Position numbers and translations under genes: made by a program
Shown here: positions 32,096 to 39,477 of the stretch, one piece after another
Layout of the letters: each line of letters opens with the position of its first letter
Position numbering within the stretch: the stretch's first letter is position 1
Origin: Egibacteraceae bacterium
GTDB taxonomy: Bacteria > Actinomycetota > Nitriliruptoria > Euzebyales > Egibacteraceae
Reading direction: 5' to 3'
Length of the DNA: 64,000 bases
Assembly: GCA_040905805.1 (NCBI GenBank)
Contig: JBBDQS010000136.1
Span: 18,696 to 82,695, forward strand
Notes under the pieces: model-generated
The model's input: only the letters and a program-made list of their open reading frames with translations
Told to the model about the DNA's origin: nothing
Database searches by the model: none

Positions 32096-33996
32096 TGGGA
32101 GCACGTCATCGCGCACGTGGTGCCGTGCCGCTCTCGCGCATCGAGCGCCTGCAGGAGCTGACCGCGGAGCTGTCCCGCGCGCCCACCGTCGCGGCCGTGA
32201 CCGATGTGGTGGTCACGACCATCACCGAGGAGCTCGGTGCGGGGTCTGCGCTGGTCGCGCTGCTGGAGGGTGACGACACGGCCACATTCGAGATCGTGCG
32301 GGCCGTCGGATATCTGCCCACGACCCTGGAGCAGTGGACGTCGTTCTCGATGGATGCCCCCCTGCCTGCCGGTGATGCCCTGCGGCGGGGCGCCATGGTG
32401 GTCTTCGAGTCCCTGGCCGACCGAGACCAGCAGTACCCGGCGTTGCGGGGGGTGCCCTCCGCCCACGAGGCGTGGGCGATCGTCCCCCTGATCGTCGACG
32501 GTGAGCCGGTGGGCATCGTGTCGTTCGGGTTCGCCAGCCCCCGGCGTCTGGTGGCCGCGGACCGCTCGTTCGTCCAAGCGGTGGTCGACCAGTGCGCGCA
32601 GGCTGTGCACCGGGCGCGGCTGTACGACGAGCAGCGCACGGTCGCCCGCCAGCGGGGCTTCCTCAACCGGGCAGGTGAGGCGTTCGCGGAGGCGAGCTCC
32701 TACCGGGACGTCCAGCAGCTGGTGGTGGAGCTCGCCACCCCGGAGCTGGGTGACGGGGCCGCCCTCTTCCTCGGTGTGCCCGGCGGGCTCAGCTCGGCGG
32801 CCTCCCGACACACCGACCCCGGTGCCGGTGCGGTGCTGAGCGGGCTCGACGGCGGGCGGGCGTTCACGGCCGATCCGCTGCTGCACGAGGTGTTCCGCAC
32901 GGGGACCCCCCGAACGCTGCGGACGGATGAGGCGCTGCCGGACCCAGCGGGTGCCGCCGGCCCTGCGGACAGGGCGGCGGGCGACCTGCTGGTGCTGCCG
33001 CTGCAGTCGCGCGTGTCCACGCTCGGCGTCCTGGTGCTGGTGCAGCGCGGGGCCGGCACCTCGGCCGCGTCTGACTGGTCGCTGGCCGAGAGCTACTGCT
33101 CGTTGGCGGGGTTGCACTGCGACAACGCCCGGTTGCTGGAGGAGCAGACGCGGATCGCCCAGTACCTGCAGGCAAGCCTCCTGCCCCCGATGCTGCCCCA
33201 CATCCCGGGCCTGGAGGTCGCGACCGCCTACGTCGCGGGCGGGACGGGCGCGGACGTCGGCGGTGACTTCTACGACCTCTTCGACGCGGGGGAGGGACGG
33301 TGGGTCGCCGTCACCGGCGACGTGCGGGGCAGGGGCGTGGATGCCGCCGCGACGACGGGCCTGGCGCGCCACACGGTTCGGGCCGCCGCCGTGCCGCGGG
33401 CCGACCCGAGCGCGGTCGTCAGGCGCCTGAACGAGGTGCTGCTCGCACACGAGCCCCTGGGTCTGGAGCCGCGGTTCTGCGCCGTGTGCCTCATGGCCTG
33501 CTCGCTCACCAGCGCCGGAGCGACCATCACGGTGTGCTGCGCCGGGCATCCGCTCCCGTGGCTGGTGCGGGCGGACGGTGTCGCCAGGGAGGTCGGCGTG
33601 CCGGGGACGGTCGCCGGCGTGGTCGCCGACCCCGATCTGGCGGACGAGACGATCGTGCTCGGTGCGGGGGACACGCTGGTGGCCTTCACCGACGGGATCA
33701 GCGAGCGGCGTTGTGAGGGCGTGTTCTTCGAGGACCTGCTGGCCACGGTGCTGTCGGGCACCGCCGACCTCGACGTGCGGGCCGTCGCCGCTCGGGTCCG
33801 TGACCAGGCCACCGCGTTCGGCGCCGAGGAACCCGACGACGACATGGCCGTGCTCGTGCTCCGCGTCGCGGGACGGGCGCCGCCCGCTGGCCGGCCCGCG
33901 ACGATCGGCGAGCGCCTGGACGAGACCGGCTCCGCGGCAGGGACCGTGCTGCCACGCGCCGTCAGGAGCAGCATGCCGGTCGAGGGCAGGCCGTAG
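32095..33996 (+). CDS. GAF-GAF-SpoIIE/PP2C phosphatase
   Basis: A 633-residue soluble protein. Two GAF-like sensory domains span about 20-175 and 190-345, joined by YDEQRTVARQRGFLNRAGEAF. The PP2C (SpoIIE) domain at about 360-570 has GADVGGDFYDLF and DVRGRGVDAAA for metal binding, and EPDDDMAVLVLR at the end. Such phosphatases dephosphorylate anti-sigma-antagonist proteins in partner-switching systems. The gene abuts a REC-ATPase gene (TAGATG), which could be the antagonist kinase partner. ATG 32095 overlaps the leader ORF; GGAGG lies about 14 bases upstream. Confidence 0.9.
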   Translation: MGARHRARGAVPLSRIERLQELTAELSRAPTVAAVTDVVVTTITEELGAGSALVALLEGDDTATFEIVRAVGYLPTTLEQWTSFSMDAPLPAGDALRRGAMVVFESLADRDQQYPALRGVPSAHEAWAIVPLIVDGEPVGIVSFGFASPRRLVAADRSFVQAVVDQCAQAVHRARLYDEQRTVARQRGFLNRAGEAFAEASSYRDVQQLVVELATPELGDGAALFLGVPGGLSSAASRHTDPGAGAVLSGLDGGRAFTADPLLHEVFRTGTPRTLRTDEALPDPAGAAGPADRAAGDLLVLPLQSRVSTLGVLVLVQRGAGTSAASDWSLAESYCSLAGLHCDNARLLEEQTRIAQYLQASLLPPMLPHIPGLEVATAYVAGGTGADVGGDFYDLFDAGEGRWVAVTGDVRGRGVDAAATTGLARHTVRAAAVPRADPSAVVRRLNEVLLAHEPLGLEPRFCAVCLMACSLTSAGATITVCCAGHPLPWLVRADGVAREVGVPGTVAGVVADPDLADETIVLGAGDTLVAFTDGISERRCEGVFFEDLLATVLSGTADLDVRAVAARVRDQATAFGAEEPDDDMAVLVLRVAGRAPPAGRPATIGERLDETGSAAGTVLPRAVRSSMPVEGRP

Positions 33997-34818
33997 ATGG
34001 CCACCCCCCCGTACCGGGTGCTGCTGGTGGACGACGACACCGACGTGCGCACGCTCGCGCGCCGTCACCTCGAGCGGTCCGGCGACTTCTCGGTGATCGC
34101 CGAGGCCGCCGATGGGGACGAGGCGACCAGGGTGGCGGCGGCTCACCAGCCCGACGTCGCCCTCCTCGACCTGAACATGCCCGGCACGGACGGCTTGACG
34201 GCGCTGCCCCGCATCCGGGCGGTGGCGCCGCAGTGCACGGTCGTCGTCCTGTCCGCCATGCAGCGGCCCGAGGCGGAGGAGCAGGCCAAGGCTGCGGGGG
34301 CGAGCGGCTTCCTGGTCAAGCAACGATCGTGGCGCGCTCTGCCGGCTGACCTGATGGACGTGCTGCACCGAGCAGAGGACGCGTCGCCCCACGACACGGG
34401 TGTTGAGCTGCCCGCCTCGCTGACCAGCGGCCGGGAGGCCCGCCGGTTCCTTCGGGCAACGTTGCCCGGCTGGGGTGCGGAAGACCTGCTCGACGATGCG
34501 CAGCTGCTCACCAGCGAGCTGGTCAACAACGCCATCGTGCACGCGTCGTCCGCGGTGCGCGTGCGGCTGCGGTTCGCGGACCGCTGCCTGCGGATCGAGG
34601 TCACCGACGCGGGCGCCGGCGCCCTGCAGCGCCAGCCGGGCAGGCGGGGCGACACCAGCGGTCGCGGGCTGCACCTCGTGGACGTGCTCGCCGCCTCATG
34701 GGGCACCTCGGCGGACCGGGACGGCAAGGTGGTGTGGTTCGAGCTGGAGGAGCAGGCTGCGGCGGAACCCGGGCACGGGGCAAGCCCGTCCGCGGGTCGT
34801 GACGGGGCGCGCGAGTGA
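33997..34818 (+). CDS. Response-regulator receiver fused to RsbW-like ATPase
   Basis: A 273-residue fusion. The receiver domain (5-120) has VDDD, Asp58 in LLDLNMPGTDG and Lys in FLVKQ. The second domain (about 135-250) is an HATPase_c_2 fold with LTSELVNNAIVHA and GRGLHLVDVLA, as in RsbW/SpoIIAB anti-sigma kinases. The combination suggests phosphorylation at the receiver controls the kinase domain. It directly follows the PP2C gene with no gap. No STAS antagonist or cognate sigma factor is visible close by. The C-terminal 20 residues are low complexity. Confidence 0.88.
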   Translation: MATPPYRVLLVDDDTDVRTLARRHLERSGDFSVIAEAADGDEATRVAAAHQPDVALLDLNMPGTDGLTALPRIRAVAPQCTVVVLSAMQRPEAEEQAKAAGASGFLVKQRSWRALPADLMDVLHRAEDASPHDTGVELPASLTSGREARRFLRATLPGWGAEDLLDDAQLLTSELVNNAIVHASSAVRVRLRFADRCLRIEVTDAGAGALQRQPGRRGDTSGRGLHLVDVLAASWGTSADRDGKVVWFELEEQAAAEPGHGASPSAGRDGARE

Positions 34819-34843
34819 CGCCGGTGGGTCAGGACGGCGGGTC

Positions 34844-35689
34844 GTGCTCGATGCGGTGATGCCCTACCTGCGGTGCCCGTATTGCGCCGGCGATCTGGAC
34901 CGGGAGGGTGGCGTCGTGCGGTGCACCGACGCGCACGCCTTCGACATCGCTCGGCAGGGCTACGTCAACCTGCTCGGGGCGCAGCCCGCGGTCGGCACCG
35001 GTGACGGCCCGGACATGGTGGCGGCGCGGGAACGGTTCCTCTGCGCCGGACACTACTCGGCCCTGGCCGACGTGGTGGCCGCAGCGTGCGCCGGCGGGGT
35101 CGGTGACGCGGGGCCCGGGTGTGTGGCGGACGTCGGTGCCGGGACGGGCTATTACCTGCGGCGGGTCGTCGAGCGGCTGCCGGACCGCGCGGGGCTGGCC
35201 CTGGACCTCTCCCGGTACGCGCTGCGCAGGGCGGCGCGGGCTCACCCGCGCATCGGTGCGGTGGCCTGCGACGTGTGGCAGTCACTGCCGGTCCGCGGCG
35301 GCGCGGTGGTCGCGGCGCTCGGGGTGTTCGCGCCCCGCAACGGCGCCGAGATCCGGCGGGTGCTCGCGCCGGGCGGGGTGCTGGTGGTCGTGACCCCCAC
35401 GGCCCGCCATCTGGTCGAGCTCGTCGAGCCGCTGGGCATGTTGACCGTGGACGCGCGCAAGGACGAGCGTCTGCGGATGCATCTGGGGCCCCACCTGGCC
35501 GCGGGCGCTCGCACCACCGTCGAGATAGCGCTCACGCTCGACCGGGACGCCGTCACGGACCTGGTGACCATGAGCCCCACAGCCTGGCACACCCCTTCAG
35601 AGGTGACCGTCCGCCGGGTCGCCGCGCTGTCCCAGCCCATCTCGGTGACGGCCTCCTTCGTCGTGTCGGTGTTCCATGGAGGGCGGTGA
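34844..35689 (+). CDS. RlmA-type 23S rRNA (guanine-N1) methyltransferase
   Basis: A 281-residue protein. The N-terminal zinc finger YLRCPYC, plus C and H in VRCTDAHAFD, is followed by the conserved ARQGYVNLL and ERFLCAGHYSAL. The SAM domain has VADVGAGTGYYL. This is the layout of RlmA (G745/G748 of 23S rRNA, Gram-positive TlrB type, linked to macrolide resistance). GTG 34844 gives the same seven residues before YLRCP that RlmAII/TlrB has, so I prefer it over ATG 34859; AGGA lies about seven bases upstream. Family clear; target base inferred. Confidence 0.88.
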   Translation: MLDAVMPYLRCPYCAGDLDREGGVVRCTDAHAFDIARQGYVNLLGAQPAVGTGDGPDMVAARERFLCAGHYSALADVVAAACAGGVGDAGPGCVADVGAGTGYYLRRVVERLPDRAGLALDLSRYALRRAARAHPRIGAVACDVWQSLPVRGGAVVAALGVFAPRNGAEIRRVLAPGGVLVVVTPTARHLVELVEPLGMLTVDARKDERLRMHLGPHLAAGARTTVEIALTLDRDAVTDLVTMSPTAWHTPSEVTVRRVAALSQPISVTASFVVSVFHGGR

Positions 35690-35722
35690 CCCGGCTACCG
35701 GGCATCGGGCCGCTGGAGGCCG

Positions 35723-35728
35723 TATCGT
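35723..35728 (+). promoter_or_regulatory. -10 element (TATCGT)
   Basis: TATCGT lies upstream of the small gene at 35776 with a leader of about 40 bases that ends in GGAGGAG, suggesting separate transcription from rlmA. Confidence 0.35.
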
Positions 35729-35775
35729 GCGGGCCGTCCACCGTCGAGCGGTGGTCGGGACCCGGAGGAGCGCTC

Positions 35776-36117
35776 GTGGGAGACGTGGAGTTCACCGCTG
35801 GGATCACCCTGCGCAGCGGGGCGGTGCTGACGGCCGACGTGACCACCCTTGACGCGGCGGGGATCGCCTACCGGACGGAGCACGGCAGCGGTTTCGCGTC
35901 GTGGGGCGAGATCACCGCCGTCATGCTCGCCACGACCGACCACATGCTGCAGACCGCCGGCCAGATGCTGTCCGCAGCGGAGGTCCTTCGCCAGCAGGAG
36001 GAGCGTGGCCCCTACGATGCGGAGGCTCTGCGCCAGCGCGCGCTCGGCCTGCTGCGAGAGGTGGCCCCGAGGCTGTGCCCCCAGGGCCAGACGTGTCCCC
36101 TCGGCGCTCCGCGGTAG
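35776..36117 (+). CDS. Small hypothetical protein
   Basis: A 113-residue protein, mostly beta in the first half (VEFTAGITLRSGAVLTADVTTL) and helical in the second half (MLQTAGQMLSAAEVLRQQEE), ending in a CPQGQTCP motif. GGAGGAG five bases upstream fixes GTG 35776; an alternative GTG overlapping the rlmA stop lacks a good site. No known domain recognised. It lies 86 bp before the HU gene. Confidence 0.65.
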   Translation: MGDVEFTAGITLRSGAVLTADVTTLDAAGIAYRTEHGSGFASWGEITAVMLATTDHMLQTAGQMLSAAEVLRQQEERGPYDAEALRQRALGLLREVAPRLCPQGQTCPLGAPR

Positions 36118-36203
36118 GTCCCTGCTTGCCTTCCCCGGCGAAACCAGGCACCGTAACCCGTTGACTTGAGTTCCCCCTTCCCATTCCGAACAGGAGCACA
36201 CCT

Positions 36204-36479
36204 ATGAACAAGTCCGAGCTCGTCGATGCTGCCGCCGCCTCCTCCGGCCTGCCCAAGGCCGACATGCAACGCGCCCTGGACTCGGTCCTGGACGAGATCA
36301 CCGCTGCGGTGAAGAAGGGCGAGAAGGTCGCCCTCACCGGCTTCGGGAACTTCGAGCTGCGCGAGCGCGCCGCCCGGACCGGCCGCAACCCGCAGACCGG
36401 TGCCGAGATGCAGGTCCCCGCTTCCAAGGCTCCGGCCTTCAAGCCCGGCAAGGCGTTCAAGGACGCCGTCAACGTCTGA
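36204..36479 (+). CDS. HU-family nucleoid protein
   Basis: A 91-residue DNA-binding protein of the HU/IHF family: MNKSELVDAAAASSGLPKAD, GEKVALTGFGNFELRER, and the DNA-arm RNPQTGAEMQVPASKAPAFKPG. It lacks the long Lys/Ala-rich tail of mycobacterial HupB, so it is the short form. AGGAG lies eight bases before ATG. TTGACT at 36161 is a likely -35, but the -10 is poor. A strong hairpin follows the gene. Confidence 0.95.
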   Translation: MNKSELVDAAAASSGLPKADMQRALDSVLDEITAAVKKGEKVALTGFGNFELRERAARTGRNPQTGAEMQVPASKAPAFKPGKAFKDAVNV

Positions 36480-36536
36480 ACCCGGCGGCAGCGCCGCGGT
36501 CCGATCGCGGCGCGCCAAGCAGGACTGGAACACGCC

Positions 36537-36567
36537 GCGGCCCCGGGGGTTGTGCCCCCGGGGCCGC
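36537..36567. terminator. 13-bp hairpin, bidirectional terminator between HU and a convergent gene
   Basis: Perfect arms GCGGCCCCGGGGG and CCCCCGGGGCCGC flank a five-base loop, in the gap between convergent genes. There is no T-tract on either side, so it may be a Rho-assisted or RNA-stabilising structure. Confidence 0.6.
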
Positions 36568-36586
36568 TCGCGCGCTGGGTGGTTGG

Positions 36587-36922
36587 TCAGGCCGCTGCGC
36601 GCGCTGCGCGCTGTGCGGGCACGGCCGGAGCCGCCGGCGTCTCCGCGCGGTGGGCGATCGCGTCCACGATGGCGCGGGTGAACTCGCCGATGGCGACGAG
36701 GACGAGGCCGGTCACGACCGGGTGCATCCACTCGGCGCGCAGCTCCTGGCCGAAGGCCGTGAAGGCCGAGTAGCCGAGCATCCACGCGAGACCGGCGGCC
36801 ACGGCGATCGTGACCACGCGGGTGAGCGGGGCGGGGACGGTGACGGGAGCGAGCTCGTCGAGGGCCTGGCGAACGACGGACAGACCCAGCGCGAGCGCGA
36901 CGAGGACGAGGAAGGCGTACAT
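36587..36922 (-). CDS. Small membrane protein with three helices
   Basis: A 111-residue protein with hydrophobic segments at about 2-16, 34-53 and 66-86, ending in an Ala/Pro/Arg tail. The start ATG at 36922 has AGGAG seven bases upstream. No family recognised. It is convergent with HU and divergent from the ECF sigma gene, so it is an independent unit. Confidence 0.72.
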   Translation of the reverse strand: MYAFLVLVALALGLSVVRQALDELAPVTVPAPLTRVVTIAVAAGLAWMLGYSAFTAFGQELRAEWMHPVVTGLVLVAIGEFTRAIVDAIAHRAETPAAPAVPAQRAARAAA

Positions 36923-37027
36923 TGCACCACTCCTGACGGTCGGGCCGGCGAGGCTGTCTGCCTCGCTCACCGGGTTGGACCGCCGCGGACCGCGATCGGT
37001 TACATCGCCCGCGCGGCTGCCGCGACA

Positions 37028-37597
37028 ATGGCAACCGTGGACGTCGACCCGGAGCTGGTGCGTGCGGTGCAGCGCGGTGCGCCCGGCGCCATGGACGCGC
37101 TCATCCGCGCCACCTACACCAACGTCTACGCGCTCTGCCGCCGCCTGCTCGGCGACCCGGCCGACGCCGCGGACGCGACTCAGGAGGTGTACGTGCGGGT
37201 GGTGCGGTCGGTGCTCGGCTTCCGCGGTGAGGCCGCCTTCGGCACGTGGCTGCACCGGGTCACCCTGAACGTGTGCGCGACCGCGCTCCGCCGCCGCGGG
37301 GACGTCCGGGCCCGCGGGCAGGCGGCGGGGGCGAGTGCGTTCGCGGCACCGGGGTCGGCTGACGTGCTCGCCTCACCCGACGACACCGAGGAGCGGGTGG
37401 CCGTGCTCGACCAGGCCCGCCGCATCGCCGACGCCATCGCGGCGCTTCCCGCGGCCGCCCGGGCGGTCGTGGTGCTCCGCGACGTGCAGGGGTTGTCCAC
37501 GAAGGAGGCAGCCGCCATGCTCGGCATCAGCGAGTCCGCGGTGAAGGTGCGCCTGCACCGCGCTCACGCCAAGCTCCGGGAGCAGGTGGCACCGTGA
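37028..37597 (+). CDS. ECF sigma factor
   Basis: A 189-residue RNA polymerase sigma factor with region 2 (LVRAVQRGAPGAMDALIRAT to TWLHRVTLNVCATALRRR) and region 4 (LPAAARAVVVLRDVQGLST and the helix-turn-helix KEAAAMLGISESAVKVRLHR), joined by an Ala/Gly-rich linker. Start ATG 37028 or GTG 37037. The stop overlaps the downstream anti-sigma start (GTGA). Regulon unknown. Confidence 0.92.
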   Translation: MATVDVDPELVRAVQRGAPGAMDALIRATYTNVYALCRRLLGDPADAADATQEVYVRVVRSVLGFRGEAAFGTWLHRVTLNVCATALRRRGDVRARGQAAGASAFAAPGSADVLASPDDTEERVAVLDQARRIADAIAALPAAARAVVVLRDVQGLSTKEAAAMLGISESAVKVRLHRAHAKLREQVAP

Positions 37598-38085
37598 GGG
37601 AGGCAACGCGCGTGGGGCGGATCTGCCAGGAGGTGCAGGCGCACCTCCCGGGCCTCGTGGACGGCACGCTGGGGGCGGGTCGGCGGCGGCTCGTCAGCGT
37701 CCATCTCCGCCGGTGCCCCGTCTGCCGTGAGGAGCACGACCGGCAGCATGCGGTGGCCGCGGGCCTCGACCGGCTCGGGACGGCGGCCGCCGAGGATCCG
37801 GTCATGCCGCCCGACGAGCTGCTCGACGAGCTGCTCGCACAGGCCCGGCGACCCGGCGTGCGGGGACGGGCGGCCGTTCCCGCACGGGGCGCGGTGAGCG
37901 GAGCCCGGCCGGCCCTGTCCGTGGCACTGCTCGCGGCGGGCGCCGTGGCGGGCACTGCTGCCGGCTACGCCGGCTGGCGGGGGATGCGCACGGTCAGCGG
38001 GGCGATGGGCCACCGGAGGCGGGGAACGCGGGGTGCCGGCCGGGGACGTGGACGTGGCAGCGGTCGCCGGGGAGCAGGTCGGTGA
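37594..38085 (+). CDS. Zinc-finger anti-sigma factor, membrane anchored
   Basis: A 163-residue protein with the zinc anti-sigma motif in ICQEVQAHL and VHLRRCPVCREE (H-x3-C-x2-C) in the first 50 residues, a hydrophobic segment at about 108-128 (LSVALLAAGAVAGTAAG), and a short Arg/Gly-rich tail. It should hold the upstream sigma factor at the membrane; the tail after the helix is too short for a large outer sensor. Overlap with the sigma gene (GTGA) supports the pairing. It is convergent with hemQ with a two-base gap. Confidence 0.87.
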   Translation: MREATRVGRICQEVQAHLPGLVDGTLGAGRRRLVSVHLRRCPVCREEHDRQHAVAAGLDRLGTAAAEDPVMPPDELLDELLAQARRPGVRGRAAVPARGAVSGARPALSVALLAAGAVAGTAAGYAGWRGMRTVSGAMGHRRRGTRGAGRGRGRGSGRRGAGR

Positions 38086-38087
38086 CG

Positions 38088-38888
38088 TCAGCGCAGGCCC
38101 AGGTGGTCCAGCAGGTGGTGCGGCTCCATCACCAGGCCGGTGACGAACGGCCCGAACTCGCCGTAGCGAGCGCTGACCTCGTCGAAGCGCATCTCGTAGA
38201 CGATGTCCTTCAGCGCCTTGGGGTCGTCGGCCAGGAGGGTCACCCCCCACTCCCAGTCGTCCAGGCCGACCGAGCCGGTGATGAGCTGCAGCACCCTGCC
38301 CCGGTAGGTGCGGCCCACCCGGGCGTGACCCGCCATGAGCCGCTTGCGGTCAGCCAAACCCAGGACGTACCAGTTGTCGGTCCCCTCACGGCGTTTGCTC
38401 ATCGGGTAGAACGACAGCACCCGTCGGGCCGGCAGCTTGGGGTGCAGGCGGTGCTCGGCGTAGTCGGCCATGCGGCGCGTGAAGGCCTCGAGCGCCTCCG
38501 CGTGCTCGGCCGAGCCCTCGACCAGCCCCTCCTCGGCGGCCAGGCGCCGTGCCTCGTCCTCGGGCGTGGAGGTGTACTCGCTCAGCTCTGTGAGCGAGAC
38601 ATAGGATGCGGCGGGCAGCAAGGCGGCGCCCAGCGGGGAGGCCGCCAGCTCGATGCTGAGCTGATCGAGCTCCACCAGGTCGGGACCCAGCACCATCAGG
38701 CCGATGTCCGCCTTCTGTCCCAGGACGCTGAACGCGAGCGCCTGGTAGTCGTCGCGGGCGTTGAACCGCTGGAGCCGACCGATGAAGTCGTCGGCGGCCG
38801 CCTCGGAGTCCTCGAGCATCTCCCGGCGCAGGTGGAAGAACAGGTGGAGGACACCCCAGCCCTCGCCGGACACGACAGGATCGACCAT
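38088..38888 (-). CDS. hemQ: Coproheme decarboxylase (HemQ/ChdC, chlorite-dismutase family)
   Basis: A 266-residue protein that converts coproheme to heme b in Gram-positive bacteria. Diagnostic stretches are LHLFFHLRRE, RVLSFYPMSKRRE (Tyr of the decarboxylase site) and the proximal His segment LMAGHARVGRTYRGRVLQL; no chlorite-dismutase distal Arg pattern is evident. Length and sequence fit actinobacterial HemQ. No other heme gene lies beside it. Start ATG 38888. Confidence 0.92.
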   Translation of the reverse strand: MVDPVVSGEGWGVLHLFFHLRREMLEDSEAAADDFIGRLQRFNARDDYQALAFSVLGQKADIGLMVLGPDLVELDQLSIELAASPLGAALLPAASYVSLTELSEYTSTPEDEARRLAAEEGLVEGSAEHAEALEAFTRRMADYAEHRLHPKLPARRVLSFYPMSKRREGTDNWYVLGLADRKRLMAGHARVGRTYRGRVLQLITGSVGLDDWEWGVTLLADDPKALKDIVYEMRFDEVSARYGEFGPFVTGLVMEPHHLLDHLGLR

Positions 38889-38918
38889 GCCGACAGCGTA
38901 GCGGCCACGAAGCCCCGG

Positions 38919-39275
38919 TCAGCGCCGGAGGCGCCTGGTCCTGAACGCCGTGAAGACCCGGGGCAGGGCGACCGCGGCCAGCACCAGGACGACGGTGCCG
39001 GACATCGCAATGGGCGCCCACAGCATGGGGTCGCGCAGGGCCAGCCAGACCCACAGCGCGACCAGCCCGCCCCACGCCACCAGACCGGTGTAGGCGGCGA
39101 ACCGGACGAGGCGGTCGGTGCCCGCTGGCGCCACCGGACGCAGCGACGAGGACGCCTCGCGGGCGTGGCGCGCCGAGACGCTGGTCGCCACCTGCCACCG
39201 GGCCTCCGGGCCGTAGGCGCGCAGGAGCTCGTCGGGGATGTACAGCGGCGTGGTGCTTGACCGTTTCGCACGCAT
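38919..39275 (-). CDS. Small membrane protein with two helices
   Basis: A 118-residue protein. A hydrophilic N-terminus (LYIPDELLRAYGPEARWQVAT) precedes two hydrophobic helices at about 58-78 and 86-105, and it ends in an Arg-rich RVFTAFRTRRLRR. Both ends probably face the cytosol. No family recognised. It lies 30 bp upstream of hemQ on the same strand, so the two may be cotranscribed. The ATG at 39275 has GAGG seven bases upstream. Confidence 0.7.
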   Translation of the reverse strand: MRAKRSSTTPLYIPDELLRAYGPEARWQVATSVSARHAREASSSLRPVAPAGTDRLVRFAAYTGLVAWGGLVALWVWLALRDPMLWAPIAMSGTVVLVLAAVALPRVFTAFRTRRLRR

Positions 39276-39477
39276 CGGGACCTCGATGTCAGGAGCAGCC
39301 CAGCCGGGCTTCGGGGTATGCCGCGATCATCGGCCGCTGGCGGGCGCGGCGATACCTGTCCGGTGCACCAGTCCCACGCACGGTGCACCGCTCGACGAGC
39401 GGACACCATCTCGGGGTCGGGTTGGGTACATTCGGGCCAAGCGCGCACCTGCGCCCCTCGATTTCAGGAGACCCACC

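Noticed and set aside
36161..36189. Full sigma-70 promoter before HU
   Set aside because: TTGACT is a good -35, but no acceptable -10 lies at 16-18 bases, so I did not list it as a promoter.
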